Shown here: in pieces, positions 22,351-33,388 of the stretch
Position numbering within the stretch: position 1 is the stretch's first letter
Layout of the letters: each line of letters starts with the position of its first letter
NCBI RefSeq assembly: GCF_000001735.4
Contig: NC_003074.8
Location: 3,100,101-3,164,100 of the forward strand
Length of the DNA stretch: 64,000 nucleotides
From: Arabidopsis thaliana
Taxonomy: Eukaryota; Streptophyta; Magnoliopsida; Brassicales; Brassicaceae
Direction: 5' to 3'
The notes under the pieces: generated by a model
Told to the model about the DNA's origin: nothing
What the model saw: only the letters and a program-made list of their open reading frames with translations
The model's database searches: none
Translations under genes and position numbers: made by a program

Positions 22351-22455
22351 AAAAAAACCATTATTGAAATGTATTGCAATTCAAAACTATACACTAAAAG
22401 CTGCCTAGTTCTCAAATTATTTCCCTAAAAACTGCCTAGTTCTCAACTTATCTCC

Positions 22456-22845
22456 TCTTTAAATTATACATAGGCCTACTGGGCATAAGCCGAGAGACGT
22501 CTCGCGCCCAGTACACGCCGAATACTTTTATTTATAAAGCCGAGCTCAGTCTCGCACTTAACATCTAACCCGAACTTAGACAGAAAAAATCGGCTGTGAC
22601 GTCAGGTGAAAACCAGTCCGCCCGAAAGCCGAGCTCAAAGCTTGCATATGGCTTATAATTTAGTCGATTTAAAACCTAATTTCAAGATTGGGAATCCGAT
22701 ATTGTTAATACGTAATCAACCGACGGAGGTTCACAAAAAAAAAAAAAAAAAAAAAACATGAACTTGTTCTTAAGGACAAAAACATTTTATTCAAATATAA
22801 AAGTCTGAAAGATAAGAGTGGTCGACATAAGTCAACCGACCTAAA
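22456..22845. other. Repeat-derived DNA with an A run
   Basis: The phrase GCCGAGCTCA occurs at about 22539 and 22628 and again near 24500. An A run of about 21 lies at about 22736-22757 without a flanking duplication that I could see. No gene. Confidence 0.4.
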
Positions 22846-23350
22846 GCCTTCGTAGCTCCCAGTTCGTCTGGAGCTTTCCTAGCCCGCAGTTCGTATAGCT
22901 AGCAGGTCGTCTGCACTTCGCCTAGCTAACAGCTCGTCTGCGGCCTTTTTAGCTACCAGTTCGTCTGTAACTTTCCTAGCTAGCAGTTCGTCTGCACTTC
23001 GCATAGCTAACAGCTCGTCTGCAGCCATTCTAACTCCCAGTTCGTCTGTAGCTTTCCTAGCTAGCAGCTCGTCTGCACTTCGCCTAGCTAACAGATCGTC
23101 TGCAGCTTTCCTAGCTCCCTGTTCGTCTGTAGCTTCCCTAGCTCGCAGTTCGTCTAGCTAGCACCTAGTCAGCACTTTTCCTAGCTCACAGTTCGTCTGC
23201 AGTTTCTCTGGCTCGTAGTTCGCCCAGCTTTTATCTCGCCGGCCGTCTTCCGAGCTTGCTATTGCCCGCCTTATAGCTCGTCAACAGCTTGGAGTTCTTC
23301 AACAAGTCGCCTAGCAGCTTTCCTAGCTCAACTTGTCAACAGCTAACATT
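22846..23350 (+). repeat. Tandem array, unit about 38 bp (TTCGTCTGCAGCTTTCCTAG)
   Basis: A degenerate tandem array with words AGTTCGTCTGTAGC, TTTCCTAGCTAGCAG and CAGCTCGTCTGC repeated about a dozen times. Read on the minus strand its core is CAGACGAGCTG, so it is related, in opposite orientation, to the GACGAGCTG array at 21.7-22.2 kb. Confidence 0.7.
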
Positions 23351-24552
23351 TTGAGCTTTTTCTACAAGACAAGTCAACAATGTGGAGAGCTCTAAAGAAG
23401 TTTACAAAGACTCCAAAATTCCAGATCTCAACTTGAGCAGCATCGCATGTCTCCCTCCGTTAAAAGTTCTGAAGCAGCACAAAGTAACCTCTGCTTTCGT
23501 CATCATGAATTCTGATCGCCAATGGAGCAACAAAACAACTCGGAAAATTACGATATTTTCTGGAATAATCAGCAACAGTCACACGAAGCCACAGAAAAAA
23601 GCGGATCACGATTTGAGGTTATGGTTTGAGAGTTATGATCGTTTTTCCAAGACAATTCAGATTGACACCACTTAAACAAACGACCAACTTCGTGAGCAAT
23701 TTTCCGACATTGTACGACGAACCAAGAGACGGGAAACATATCCACAGATTGCCCAGACAGACAGCTCTCCATATAGTCCAATATTGTTCCAATCGAAGCT
23801 ATGTGCCGAAAGTTACATGCGCTTCTCTCCAGCAGATACAGCAAGACGAAACACTGATCAAAAGTTACAAAACCAGTCGACTTTGAAATCAATTTCCAGG
23901 AAGATTCCGACGAACTGCGTGGTGTGTAACCTATCCACGGAATGCCTCGAAAAGTAGCTTTCAAAAGAAGCCAATCTCGCCTCAATCAGAAATTTACACT
24001 GAAGGTTATGACTCTTTCTTTGCAACAGATGCAACCAGCGAAACGCAGATCCTCACTGCACGATCAACCAAATTAGAAAGCAAATTTCTAGCAATCCAAA
24101 AGAATTTTCATGGCGATCTGCATATCAATTCGAAGCCCCGAAGCTCAGCTTTCTAGAAAGACCAACCTACACTTTAACGTCGAATTCGACAAAGAGTTAT
24201 CACAGTATTTCTGTCTCTGCTGCAAGGTAATCACTAGATAAGAACGACTCTTCATAGACGAACAATGCAACTCTACCTTTGGAACAGCAATTCTGAGCTC
24301 AGCCTCTCGCCATTTCTTCTCCCATCAAGATAAGTATTCGTGCTTTACATTTTTTGATTGTTGAAGTCAAGCTCTAAATTGAGTCCCGACTCAAAAAGCT
24401 TAGTTCACCTAGCATCGAGCTACATTCAAAAGACAAAATAATTCTTGCAGTTAATCCGAGCTCAACGCTCGCAGTCACACTTATAAATTGAGCCGAGCTC
24501 AACGCTTGCTATTATGTGAAAATGTTTCACAAAAACCGAGACCTCGTCTTGC
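23351..24552. other. Repeat-derived DNA at the right end of the inserted segment
   Basis: Sequence of mixed composition with no protein I recognise. The final part (about 24450-24545) repeats GCCGAGCTCAACGCTTGC-like words also seen near 22540-22640, which suggests that 22.5-24.5 kb is one element with related ends, possibly a decayed LTR-type element. Short open frames here have no recognisable product. Confidence 0.35.
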
Positions 24553-24807
24553 TTTGGATGGAAAAGAGTCATTAATTTGTCGCTTAAGATAATTTTGTTA
24601 GAGTAAGATTATCAAAATGGTATTTTGGTAGCAAGTATAAAAGAGATAGGAAATCTCGGTTGAAATATTCAAGAAATTGTGTTTTTAGTTATTATAGAGA
24701 GATTTATCAAAATGTTTTTGAGTTGTTAATATTATTGACAATAAATTTGTTTATTTCTAAAACCGAATCGTAAGATTTTTCGAGTATTAAATATTCGTAG
24801 AGAGATT
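24553..24807 (+). repeat. 255-bp perfect direct repeat, right copy
   Basis: Second copy of the repeat at 10305-10559, identical by eye over 255 bases. It is followed by TGAGGAAAG, whereas the left copy is followed by AAATCTCTAC. Confidence 0.9.
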
Positions 24808-25608
24808 TGAGGAAAGTTTTGTTAAATGCTAAATCTTTTATTTTCTATTTTTAAATCTTTTATAATAGTTTGAGACTTCGGTTAATTATAAATAGAGTTA
24901 TTAGTTACCTAAGAGGGGAGAATCTAAAGAAGATATAAGGAGATAAATTCAATGATAATCGTGACTACAATATTTTACCAAAAGAAATAAAATAATAATA
25001 AGAAAAATTGTGACTAGAAAAACCTTCATCAAGAAAAAGAAAAACAATCGTAACTCTTCAATATATTATTCTGACAGAAAAAAAGAAAACACTCAACTAC
25101 ATAATATCAACGTATGGTTCTAGAGGTAGATGAAGTGGATTTTTTTTTTTTTCTTTTCTTTTTTTCTTCTGATATGGTTCTAAACTTCCAAAGATCGTGG
25201 CATCGTGGTTTGGTATGTGAGAAAATTTAGGATTTCTATTTTTAAGAATATCTTTTTTTTGTGGATTTTTTTTAACATTACCAAAACTTCTTTAATTAAT
25301 CTATGTGGCAGAATTTGATTAGATATGTGATTTGTGATTTATATAAAAGATAACAGTAGATTCCATTAACATACTAGAATCCATAACGGCAAAATTTAAG
25401 AATCCTAACAATAATATATTTTTATACGAAAATAAGAAGATATTAATTACATATTAAAAATCAGTTACTTTAAAGTTTAAACTTATCCCTAATATTTAGC
25501 TCCAATCTTTTGAAGGAAAACGTGGGTATAAATGCTAACGAAAAGCGAGAGCATCCTCTTCTATTTATTTATTAAACTAACGAGCATTATTGTCAGGTGT
25601 GTCGAACT
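24808..25608. other. AT-rich upstream DNA of the COBRA-like gene
   Basis: Very AT-rich, with a T/C-rich tract at 25141-25170 between two copies of TATGGTTCTA (25113 and 25173). The last 100 bases share the phrase CGAGCATTATTGTCAGGTGT with the starts of the two COBRA-derived remnants at 33-34 kb. Confidence 0.4.
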
Positions 25609-26402
25609 ATGTCTAGTGCATATTCAACTGCCAAACTACTCTTTCTCCTGCTTTTGGTGGAGGCTTCATTGGGTCGATACCTACCTATTATACCTGGGTT
25701 AGATTGTAAAGAAAGCCTCCTAAGATTTTGCAATTCCGTGACTATCCAAGCCTGCTTCGGTACTCCCAATTGTAATTCTCGATTCTACCTGAATAATATT
25801 GTAATAGAGAATTGATTCCAGTACCATGATTTTACTTTTACATGTTTTGATTTTTTTCGTTTTTTTTTGGATTTCTCTTAGATTGGTTTCCAGACGGAAA
25901 TGTGACGATAAGGTGGGATATCATGAATGAAACTCGAGGTGGTTACACGGCTAACGTTACAATCTTCAACTACTTGAAGTATCACGACATTGAAGGACCA
26001 TGGGTGTTAGATTGGATATGGGAAGACCAAATCCTATTGAGCACTGTAGGTGTTCAAAGTAGTAATTTTACGATATACCCGGACGACAGAAATAGGGTTA
26101 TGATTGTGGAGTTACCGCCACAAACTGATGATAATGATGACCAGCTAATCATACCAACTTCTAGCAAGGACGGTGGGATTCCTAGGTTTAGAGAAGAACA
26201 TGACGACCTTGCAAAAAGCTCTTTTACGTTCCAAATTGATGTTGGCCGAGCTAATCTAAAATATCATCTTCCGGCAATTGATCATGTAGCTCTGACCACA
26301 CCAAGAGGGACATACATATGTGATAAATTGATGAAAGTTACTCAAACTCCGGGTTATCTGAGTAAGTTCATCCATGATTGCTTGCCACATCATATAACCT
26401 AG
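25609..26402 (+). CDS. Truncated COBRA-like protein, N-terminal domain only
   Basis: The start MSSAYSTAKLLFLLLLVEAS gives a signal peptide. A possible splice joins ...QACF at 25759 (donor GTACTC) to DWFPDGNVTIRWDIM after the acceptor at 25881. The downstream exon then reads GGYTANVTIFNYLKYHDIEG and PWVLDWIWEDQILLSTVGVQ, which is the start of the COBRA carbohydrate-binding region. Full COBRA proteins (about 430-450 residues) continue with a Cys-rich CCVS-type block and a C-terminal GPI signal. Both are absent; the frame stops after DCLPHHIT. Without the splice, exon 1 would stop at 25815. It is therefore a shortened relative, possibly a secreted small protein or a pseudogene. I recall At3g10116 as a COBRA-like entry here, not checked. 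Confidence 0.6.
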
Positions 26403-26594
26403 CTCTTATGTATATTTACAATTTTACAATCACTACATTGATTTTGTAGACTCGTGGAGCACGAGTTGCGGTCAGTGGCGGCGCTAGGTAGATGGGAGTG
26501 GGGTCACTTGCCCCAGTAAGTTTTGTATTTTATCTGATTTGCTATTAAGATTAAGTTAGAAAAATACTTAAAAGTTTAGAGGTTGACCCAGTTA

Positions 26595-26657
26595 ACATAT
26601 TTTCAAATCTCTCTTTTTCTCTTCATATTACATATTGACCTCATTAGAATGTGGGAT
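26595..26657 (+). repeat. 63-bp sequence shared with 10569-10631
   Basis: Second copy of the tract found just inside the left 255-bp repeat; same orientation and apparently identical. See the finding on this tract. Confidence 0.8.
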
Positions 26658-27193
26658 GCAATTTTTATTTGCGGAGTTTTCATGTAATGCGACGACTATG
26701 GTAATTACAATTTTTATCCAGAAAGTGTATTCTTATTTGATTTTGATTGATTTACATATCTATGCATATTATGCAGCGACAACTTGAGTCCGTACCAAAA
26801 TCACCTGAAAATTGTGAATTATATTCTAAATCATTGCTAATGTTCTGCGGTCTATTTTTCATTGTATAGATGATCAACTACATATACAGTAGTACCTACC
26901 TAAAGTGTTATAATAATGATAACTCTTTTTAAGGAATGGAGAATTAAATTAAAATTTGTCATGTATATATAAAGTTATCATGTGGAAGAAGAGATTTGTA
27001 TGCATAGAAATGCATATGATATGGATAACATATTTTTATTGGATATTCATCATATTTTACAACAAATTAAATTTATCAAATTTCCATCTCTATCATGTTC
27101 AAAAAATTTCTGCCGCCACCACTACGAGGGGAGTGCACTACATTGTAAGCAAAGGTAAATAAAATCCTCTAATTAGTAATCATTTTTTTTCTT

Positions 27194-27247
27194 ATCTTTG
27201 GCTTAAATTTTTGCACAAAAAAAAAATCTTTGGCTTAGATCATCATT
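27194..27247 (+). repeat. A-tailed micro-insertion with 12-bp duplication
   Basis: ATCTTTGGCTTA occurs at 27194-27205 and 27236-27247. Between them lie AATTTTTGCAC and an A run of about 10. Confidence 0.55.
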
Positions 27248-27612
27248 CATCAACATCCACTATTACCAAAGAAAATAATAAAAAGAACCTATTTCTTCCT
27301 TACCCACCCATTGTAGTTTTTATTCTTAATCTTTACCTCTCTATATTACCTTTTCAGTGTCCCTAAATCAACGGTCAACGAAAATGTTAAAATCCACACT
27401 CGGTAAAAAAAAAGGTACTGTTTTCTGGAAGGCCAAAGTTTCTGCCGACCAAAGAAAAAGTAAAACAAAGAATAAAATTACTGATAACCCACTCAGTTTT
27501 ATCTCTGCTCTATTGAATACGTTAAGTCACTTGGTAAGAATATCATATGTATCGGGATTAATATGAATCCACACTTAAAAGTTACTCGTTTACCATGAAA
27601 AAAATACAGAAT

Positions 27613-27653
27613 AAGAAACATGCTTCTTTGTTCAAAAAAAAGAAACATGCTTC
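27613..27653 (+). repeat. A-tailed micro-insertion with 14-bp duplication
   Basis: AAGAAACATGCTTC occurs at 27613-27626 and about 27640-27653. Between them lie TTTGTTC and a short A run. The insert body resembles TTAGTTC plus A seen at 8665. Confidence 0.55.
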
Positions 27654-30054
27654 ATTGGTGGAACCTATTCGAACCCGCTTTATCATCGTAAGCACTTTAA
27701 ACTTAGTTGATGAAATGGACCACACTACCCAAAAATATCAACTTTGCATAAGATTACGTTATCAAGAGGGCAAATTGGTTTTATATGTATAAATGTGTAT
27801 ATGTGAGGTAGTGATGGATAGAGAAAGTTTGGTGAAGCTATATAGCCTTAATGGGCAAGTAGCGAGATAAGTATAGAGTGTTCGGTTTTCTTGTTATAGA
27901 TTAGACTATGTATATGCCTCAACGGTCCATATTTCTCTGTGCAAAAATAAGATATAAAACGGTCCATATGAGATAAGTTTGTTTGTTTTCTCTCTTGGAA
28001 TTTAGTAGGATTGATACCCACGCTATGAAAACTAAATTTTGGATAAGCTTAATTACTTGTCGATCTTGTGCGCTTGGTTTGACTTATTATAAGCTAGATT
28101 CGTTTCAAATGGTGTTAGAATCAACTCCATGCATGTTGAATTGTTGATGATATCCGACATTAGAGTTATCTAGAAACGAGAGACTAAAACAAACGAAGAT
28201 AAACCGACACCTAAGCATAATTTGAAGTGGCATATGTAAATTCAGTTTCTGCTTCATAAGCTTTGAGCAACAATTCAAAACCACAAAAATTAGGAAACTT
28301 AAGTAAATGCAAACAAATGAGGGTATTGTAATGCAAATCTCTAGGCCAGTGAATTTATCTATAAGACTATAAGGTAATGCGTTATTACTAATCATTTTAA
28401 CAAAACATAATGATAACATGTCGTATAGTGAAAAGTATCAAACGAGTGAATTAAAGAAGTACAATGAAATTGGGTTTTGTGGAGTTCCAACTAACAAAAC
28501 AATGGTATAGGAAAGTGAGACTTGCGGGCGCATGTTAGCGATTAAAGAGAAAGGGGAAATATTCAATGTAAGAATGATTATAGAAATCAAGTTGTGGTTC
28601 GAATTGGAGGTGACATCCACTTATCAAAAGTCATTTGGACTCCTTTTGTGGTCCTCCTAGTGGCTCCACCTTATGATGTAGGCAAGCCTCCGCTACAATC
28701 CTTTTCTTTTTGGTCAATATATAGATTTTTTTCGTAAACTTAATACTATTTTTAGATCGTGAATGGTTTGTAACAGTTGAAACTAGTGTGGTTAGATGTC
28801 TACTAAAGTATAAAGATGGTTGGTGTAATGCAATTACACACAAAATGTTAATTCGTCTAACAAATCCAATAAAATATTAATTCAATTTTAACTATATGCT
28901 TGTTAGTTAAAATGATAGATATAATTGCTTGAATCTTGTCCAAAAAAAAAGAAGAAGAAGATAAAATGCTTAAATCAATCTTTTTATAAACATAACGTAT
29001 TTTGGATTTTAACTCTATCGATGCGACAAATGAGTGTTCGTAAAATTAATCTTAATTTTTGATTCTTTTAACAAACGAAGAGATATTATGTGACCTGCAT
29101 TCTTATAAATGTAACCGACTTGAAATGAATCATTAGTGAAACAACTTGGATATTCAATTTTAAGGCTAAAGAAAGTGCATACCTCCATCCTTATTATTTA
29201 AAACGATTTGAAATGAATCATTCATTCAACTAATTTTAAAATGACACTACTGTAGCTCAAATCTTCAATAGACCAAGATATATCCTCCCAACAAGAACAT
29301 CGGGAGTCGTTAAACAATGTATTGTTGAAGAGTTTGGTGATACACTTAGTTTTAATCTAATCAATTTGAATATCTTGTACCACCTACATAATCATATACT
29401 CCTACAAGAATATAGGTAGAAATTCTTTTTTAAAAAAGACATAACTCATAAGTCATAAACATACATTGGATGCAACGGTGATGCACGACATGCACTTCCA
29501 TTCTTTGGGGATATTCAGACACATAATTCAGCCAAACTAAATTTTAACTATTTCAAACAATTTTATTTGTAATTAGATAACTTTTCCTACCATTTTAACT
29601 TACTATCAAATCTTTTAACTTGATATATTCTGATCACACTAATCACATCTACCACCTTTATACCACTACCACTACAAGTCTACACAACTATTCCGAGATC
29701 TTTATGTGAAAATATCGAAATTCGTTTTTTTTTAATGTGAAAAAATCGAAATTAGTTTAGGAGATCCAATTTTTTTAAAAACATAATTAGGAGAGCACCA
29801 CCCGACCACACCCCACCACGACATATAAACACTTTTAATGAAAAAAAATGAGATAAAGATCATTTAGGGGAGCATTTGATAGAATGGCATTTCTCGTAAT
29901 ATTCCCGAAACGCAGGGGCATTCACATAACCTTAAGTTCTATAAATATGCAACCACAAATCTCCAAAACTCAAGAAACAAAAAAATCTCTAAACACATAT
30001 ACAGAAGAAAGCACAAACTAAAGTTAGAAAAAAACAAACAAACAAACAAAAAGT
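27654..30054. other. Gene-poor AT-rich spacer
   Basis: About 2.4 kb of AT-rich DNA without a gene I can support. Two further A/T-run insertions with flanking duplications are visible: an older one at about 28918-28977 (imperfect duplication around TTGTCC plus A run) and one at 29704-29753, where ATGTGAAAATATCGAAATT is repeated with one difference around a T run. The last 150 bases carry the promoter and leader of the next gene. Confidence 0.45.
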
Positions 30055-30576
30055 ATGGGGAACTGTTTAGTAATGGAGAAGAAAGTGATAAAGATAATGA
30101 GAAATGATGGGAAAGTAGTTGAATACAGAGGACCTATGAAGGTTCATCACATCCTCACCCAATTCTCTCCTCACTACTCTCTCTTTGACTCTCTCACCAA
30201 CAATTGTCATCTTCATCCCCAAGCCAAGCTTCTCTGTGGCCGTCTCTACTATCTATTGCCCCAGGAGACTAACTCAATCAAGCACATGAAGAAGACGATG
30301 AAGAAAGTCAGGTTTGCAAATCCAGAGGTGGAAAAAGAAGAACAAGAAGAAGATAGATTAACAGATTGTTGTGACAACACCAAGGAGAAGACTAATGGTG
30401 TTGTGAGAGTGAAGATGGTTGTGAGTAAGCAAGAGCTGGAGAAGCTGCTTCAAGGAGGTTCTGTTCATGAAATGGTTTATAGGACTCTTGCTAAGCAACA
30501 TCTGTGTGATGATGATGATGAGTGTCATAAAGAAGGCTGGAGACCTTTGTTAGATAGCATTCCTGAAACTGATTAG
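30055..30576 (+). CDS. DUF4228 / PADRE domain protein, N-myristoylation type
   Basis: An intronless 173-residue protein starting MGNCLV, a typical N-myristoylation plus palmitoylation signal, so it probably sits at the plasma membrane. The N-terminal half, VIKIMRNDGKVVEYRGPMKV to LLCGRLYYLLP, matches the plant-specific DUF4228 (PADRE) domain: a short beta start, a GPMKVHHIL motif and the ...LYYLLP end. The rest is an acidic/basic linker and a C-terminal piece SKQELEKLLQGGSVHEMVYR found in the same family. Many family members respond to pathogens and abiotic stress; the biochemical role is unknown. Probably At3g10120. Confidence 0.85.
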   Translation: MGNCLVMEKKVIKIMRNDGKVVEYRGPMKVHHILTQFSPHYSLFDSLTNNCHLHPQAKLLCGRLYYLLPQETNSIKHMKKTMKKVRFANPEVEKEEQEEDRLTDCCDNTKEKTNGVVRVKMVVSKQELEKLLQGGSVHEMVYRTLAKQHLCDDDDECHKEGWRPLLDSIPETD

Positions 30577-31021
30577 CCCATGGGATGTTATATCTAGATA
30601 TATATGTGACATATACTTATATACATAGATAGATAACACAAGCTTGTTCAAGAGAAAAGAAGAAAACTTGTAATTCCCAGAAATACTGTTCCAAGGGTTG
30701 GTAGTACATGAAACCCTTTTTGTAGAAAGTTTAAAAATTTGTACTAAACCCCAAAAATGTAAACTTGTTAGGACGGAATTTTCCAAAAGTTAAAAGGTCC
30801 TGAGTGCTTCTTTGGGTTAATTTCAAAGCCTATAGTAGGCATCTCTAGTGGGCTATAAGCGAAGTAAAGATGCATCATAATGGTGGGTGAAGAAAATGGC
30901 TTCCAGGACCAGTAATTACTACTCATTTTCAACTATTCAAGTAAACGCGTTTTGTCTTTAGCACAAGTATTTAACTGTGTATACATATAATATATACATG
31001 TATGTATGACTTGTGATGGGG
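30577..31021. other. Convergent spacer between PADRE and SOUL genes
   Basis: 3' untranslated regions with T-rich stretches. Nothing else was seen. Confidence 0.4.
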
Positions 31022-33058
31022 CTAATCTTCTTTGTTTTCAACTTCGAGAGAGACCTCGTTGCGGCGCATAAACGGGAGAGTGAATGGTGGATTATACTGC
31101 AGGAAATGAATTCATTAATTAGTATCAGTAGAGAGTCTAAGACAATCCATTTAGCCATTTATGAATGTTGATTAACCTGTGCAACTTCAAATGATACTCC
31201 ATCTCTCACTCGGAACTTCTTGTCATTTTGAAGAGCTCTCCTTAGTTCTCTCTCCCGTCTCTCAATCTCTTCATCGGTAACATAGCCTGAAACAAAGTTG
31301 ATTTTGTTCATCGGTAACAATAACAATCTGATTATGTTAGATGCTTCACGAGCACTGAACATTTTAATGAAAAGATAAAACTTCTCGGAACAATGATGAA
31401 CATGTACTGAACATTTTGTGTTTTGAAATGTCAAGGTTAGGTACTCTATATCACACATTCATGAGCATCGAGAGAAAAACACTTGTTTTCAATGTTTGCA
31501 ATCATGAGAAAACAGGCATATAAAACTGGAACTAGTTTGAAATGATATTTATGATAATTCAAACTAGAGTCTCGTCACACATGGAAGTGAAATCAAGTAT
31601 CTTTACCTGAGAAGGCGACAACAGCAACAATCTTTCGTGGCACTTGCTGAATTTTGACTGAAGGATCTTTTGGTAATGGCAAATTCGAACCATACTTTGA
31701 GGGCATGACAAAAGACATCCGCCACTGGTTTTGATCTTTTGCCTGAAGCAAACAGTATACATGCAAAATAAATAAGATACTAAATGACGAGGTCCGAGAA
31801 CAAGATAAAAATGAACCAGAGACCACTTCAGAAAACAATTATTTTTGCGAGCAACTATCAAGTAGGTGTCCTAGGTTCCTAGCACTTACATAATAGGAAA
31901 ATAATACTACAAACTATCATTGATCTAGATCATAAAGTGTGATGCTCTCAATAAAAGTTGAGAAAAAAAATTCATCTAGATATGGTAACAAACAAAAGAA
32001 ACCAACTCACTCAAAGCTACTCCAAAGTAATGCTATCTATGTAAAAACAAGCTAAGAACTTCCAAAAAGAGACCCTCCACGATCCATTGATTAGATATAT
32101 TTACCTTGCTAGTTATCACTGGAGTTGTCATTTCCATCTTCTCTCCAACAGATTGGACTTTCCGAGTAACAACAGGGGTCGTCATCTCCATTTTCTCCTT
32201 TATTGTGTTCTATTGAAAACACAAGTATCCAGATTTAAAGCAAAACAAGATTCAAAAATCAAACAAAAGTACAGCAAAAATTCATAAGGAATGGTTCATA
32301 AGTACCTTACCAAAGAGGTACTCAGCTAAAACATTAAAAGACTTGGAAGCACCATAAGAGTCAAATCCAGTTTCCCCTGGCATTATAGTCTCGGCCACAA
32401 AATAAGGCTGTATCAAAGTCATAGCATCAAACTTAGACCATCCATGTTTAAAGAGAGAGGACCAATAGGACCAACGTAGAGAAATTAAGAACAACCTCAA
32501 CTTGTCTAATCTCGTACTTGTCTGTTCTAAATAGAACTCTAAAGTTCATTGTCTCGAGATCCGGAACTAGAGAGAAAAATCAAAGGTTTTAAGTTACTAC
32601 AAAAGTGAATAACACAGAGCTAAAGAAGATTAAGCTAAAAACTAACCAGACATGAAAGCTTCTTCAAGATTAGTAGAGCTATCAAATCTCTTGGGAAACA
32701 CATATTTCGCAGTCTCCATCGCCAAATCAGCCAAAACTACAATTAAATTGACAATGAAAATTCAGCAGATACAAAAACCAAAACAAAATCCGGCAAGAGA
32801 AAAGACGGAACATTTACGGCGTTGAGAGACAGAGGAAGCTTGAGAGGCGAGAGCAAGGACGAGAGAAACCCTAGATTCAGTGGCGGACACGGCTGGACTC
32901 TGCGGCTGCCGCCGGATAGCTCTGTTCACGCTCGCCGTTCTGAAGCCGGAGTAAGTAATTGGGCATCTCTGGATAGGGTTTATGAGGGGCAATTTCTCAG
33001 GAGATGAAGACAGAAGAGAAAGGGATGATGTAATGGAGGAGGAGCTGATCATCATCAT
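31022..33058 (-). CDS. SOUL heme-binding family protein, plastid
   Basis: Eight exons on the minus strand: 33058-32818, 32736-32647, 32566-32496, 32408-32306, 32209-32105, 31742-31607, 31286-31177 and 31096-31022. The first exon is a Ser-rich chloroplast transit peptide ([19 protein letters not shown]). The SOUL/HBP domain follows: [43 protein letters not shown], then two repeats of [13 protein letters not shown] / [13 protein letters not shown], then [10 protein letters not shown] and [20 protein letters not shown], typical of the family. It ends [14 protein letters not shown] proteins bind heme or tetrapyrroles; plastid forms are linked to plastoglobules. The start is the first of three consecutive ATG codons. 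I believe this is At3g10130. Confidence 0.9.
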
Positions 33059-33388
33059 TTCTCTTCGCAATCTTTGTTCTGTTTTCGTTCTCTCTTTGTT
33101 CTGTTTTCGTTCTAATTATTAACGACCGCTCGATTTTGGTTCTCTCATACCATACCGGTAGATTTTTCTCATACCAAATCGATTTTTAATTATCTCCCTT
33201 TGGAATTTCACTTATTTATTTTTTTAAGTCCACAAAGGCCCCTGAGACTGTGGAGCGGGAAGATGACGAACATCCACTCACTCTTCTCTACAACACACCG
33301 GTGCAAAGTTCATATGTGATGTTTGTGAAGAAGATATGTCGGAAAAACTTTGGGTTTATTACTGCAAAGAGTGTGATTATGTAACTAG

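Larger units (their letters stand above)
19940..22455. mobile_element. Repeat-rich element bounded by inverted copies of a TTCTCAAAT/CTGCCTA sequence
   Basis: At about 19948-20000 the + strand reads AGGCAGTTTTTAG, AAAATTATTTGAGAACTAG. At about 22405-22452 it reads CTGCCTAGTTCTCAAATTAT, TTCCCTAAAAACTGCC, which is the reverse complement of the left end with few mismatches. This inverted pair encloses GTACAC-rich arrays and a 1-kb GC-richer island. It suggests a non-autonomous DNA transposon, perhaps of Mutator-like type. No transposase was seen and the exact ends and target duplication were not resolved. Confidence 0.45.
26403..27350. mobile_element. Possible hAT-like insertion and AT-rich DNA
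   Basis: At 26474 CAGTGGCGGCGCTAGG followed by GGGGTCACTTGCCCCAGTA resembles hAT-type element starts in plants. Near 27108 CTGCCGCCACCACTAC could be the inverted counterpart. The 63-bp tract shared with the left end of the 14-kb segment lies inside, at 26595-26657. No transposase is present. Ends and target duplication are not resolved. Confidence 0.35.

Noticed and set aside
22736..22757. A run of about 21 as a further A-tailed insertion
   Set aside because: No flanking direct duplication could be seen, so it does not meet the pattern.
23382..23985. Frames of 86-138 codons on both strands
   Set aside because: No start context, no family, overlapping in antisense; more likely decayed element DNA.
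25113..25182. TATGGTTCTA duplication around a T-rich tract as another micro-insertion
   Set aside because: Only 10 bp and the T run is not at the edge of the insert; could be chance.
27357..27792. Two short Lys-rich plus-strand frames
   Set aside because: AT-rich spacer, no homology recognised, and one spans the A-tailed micro-insertion.
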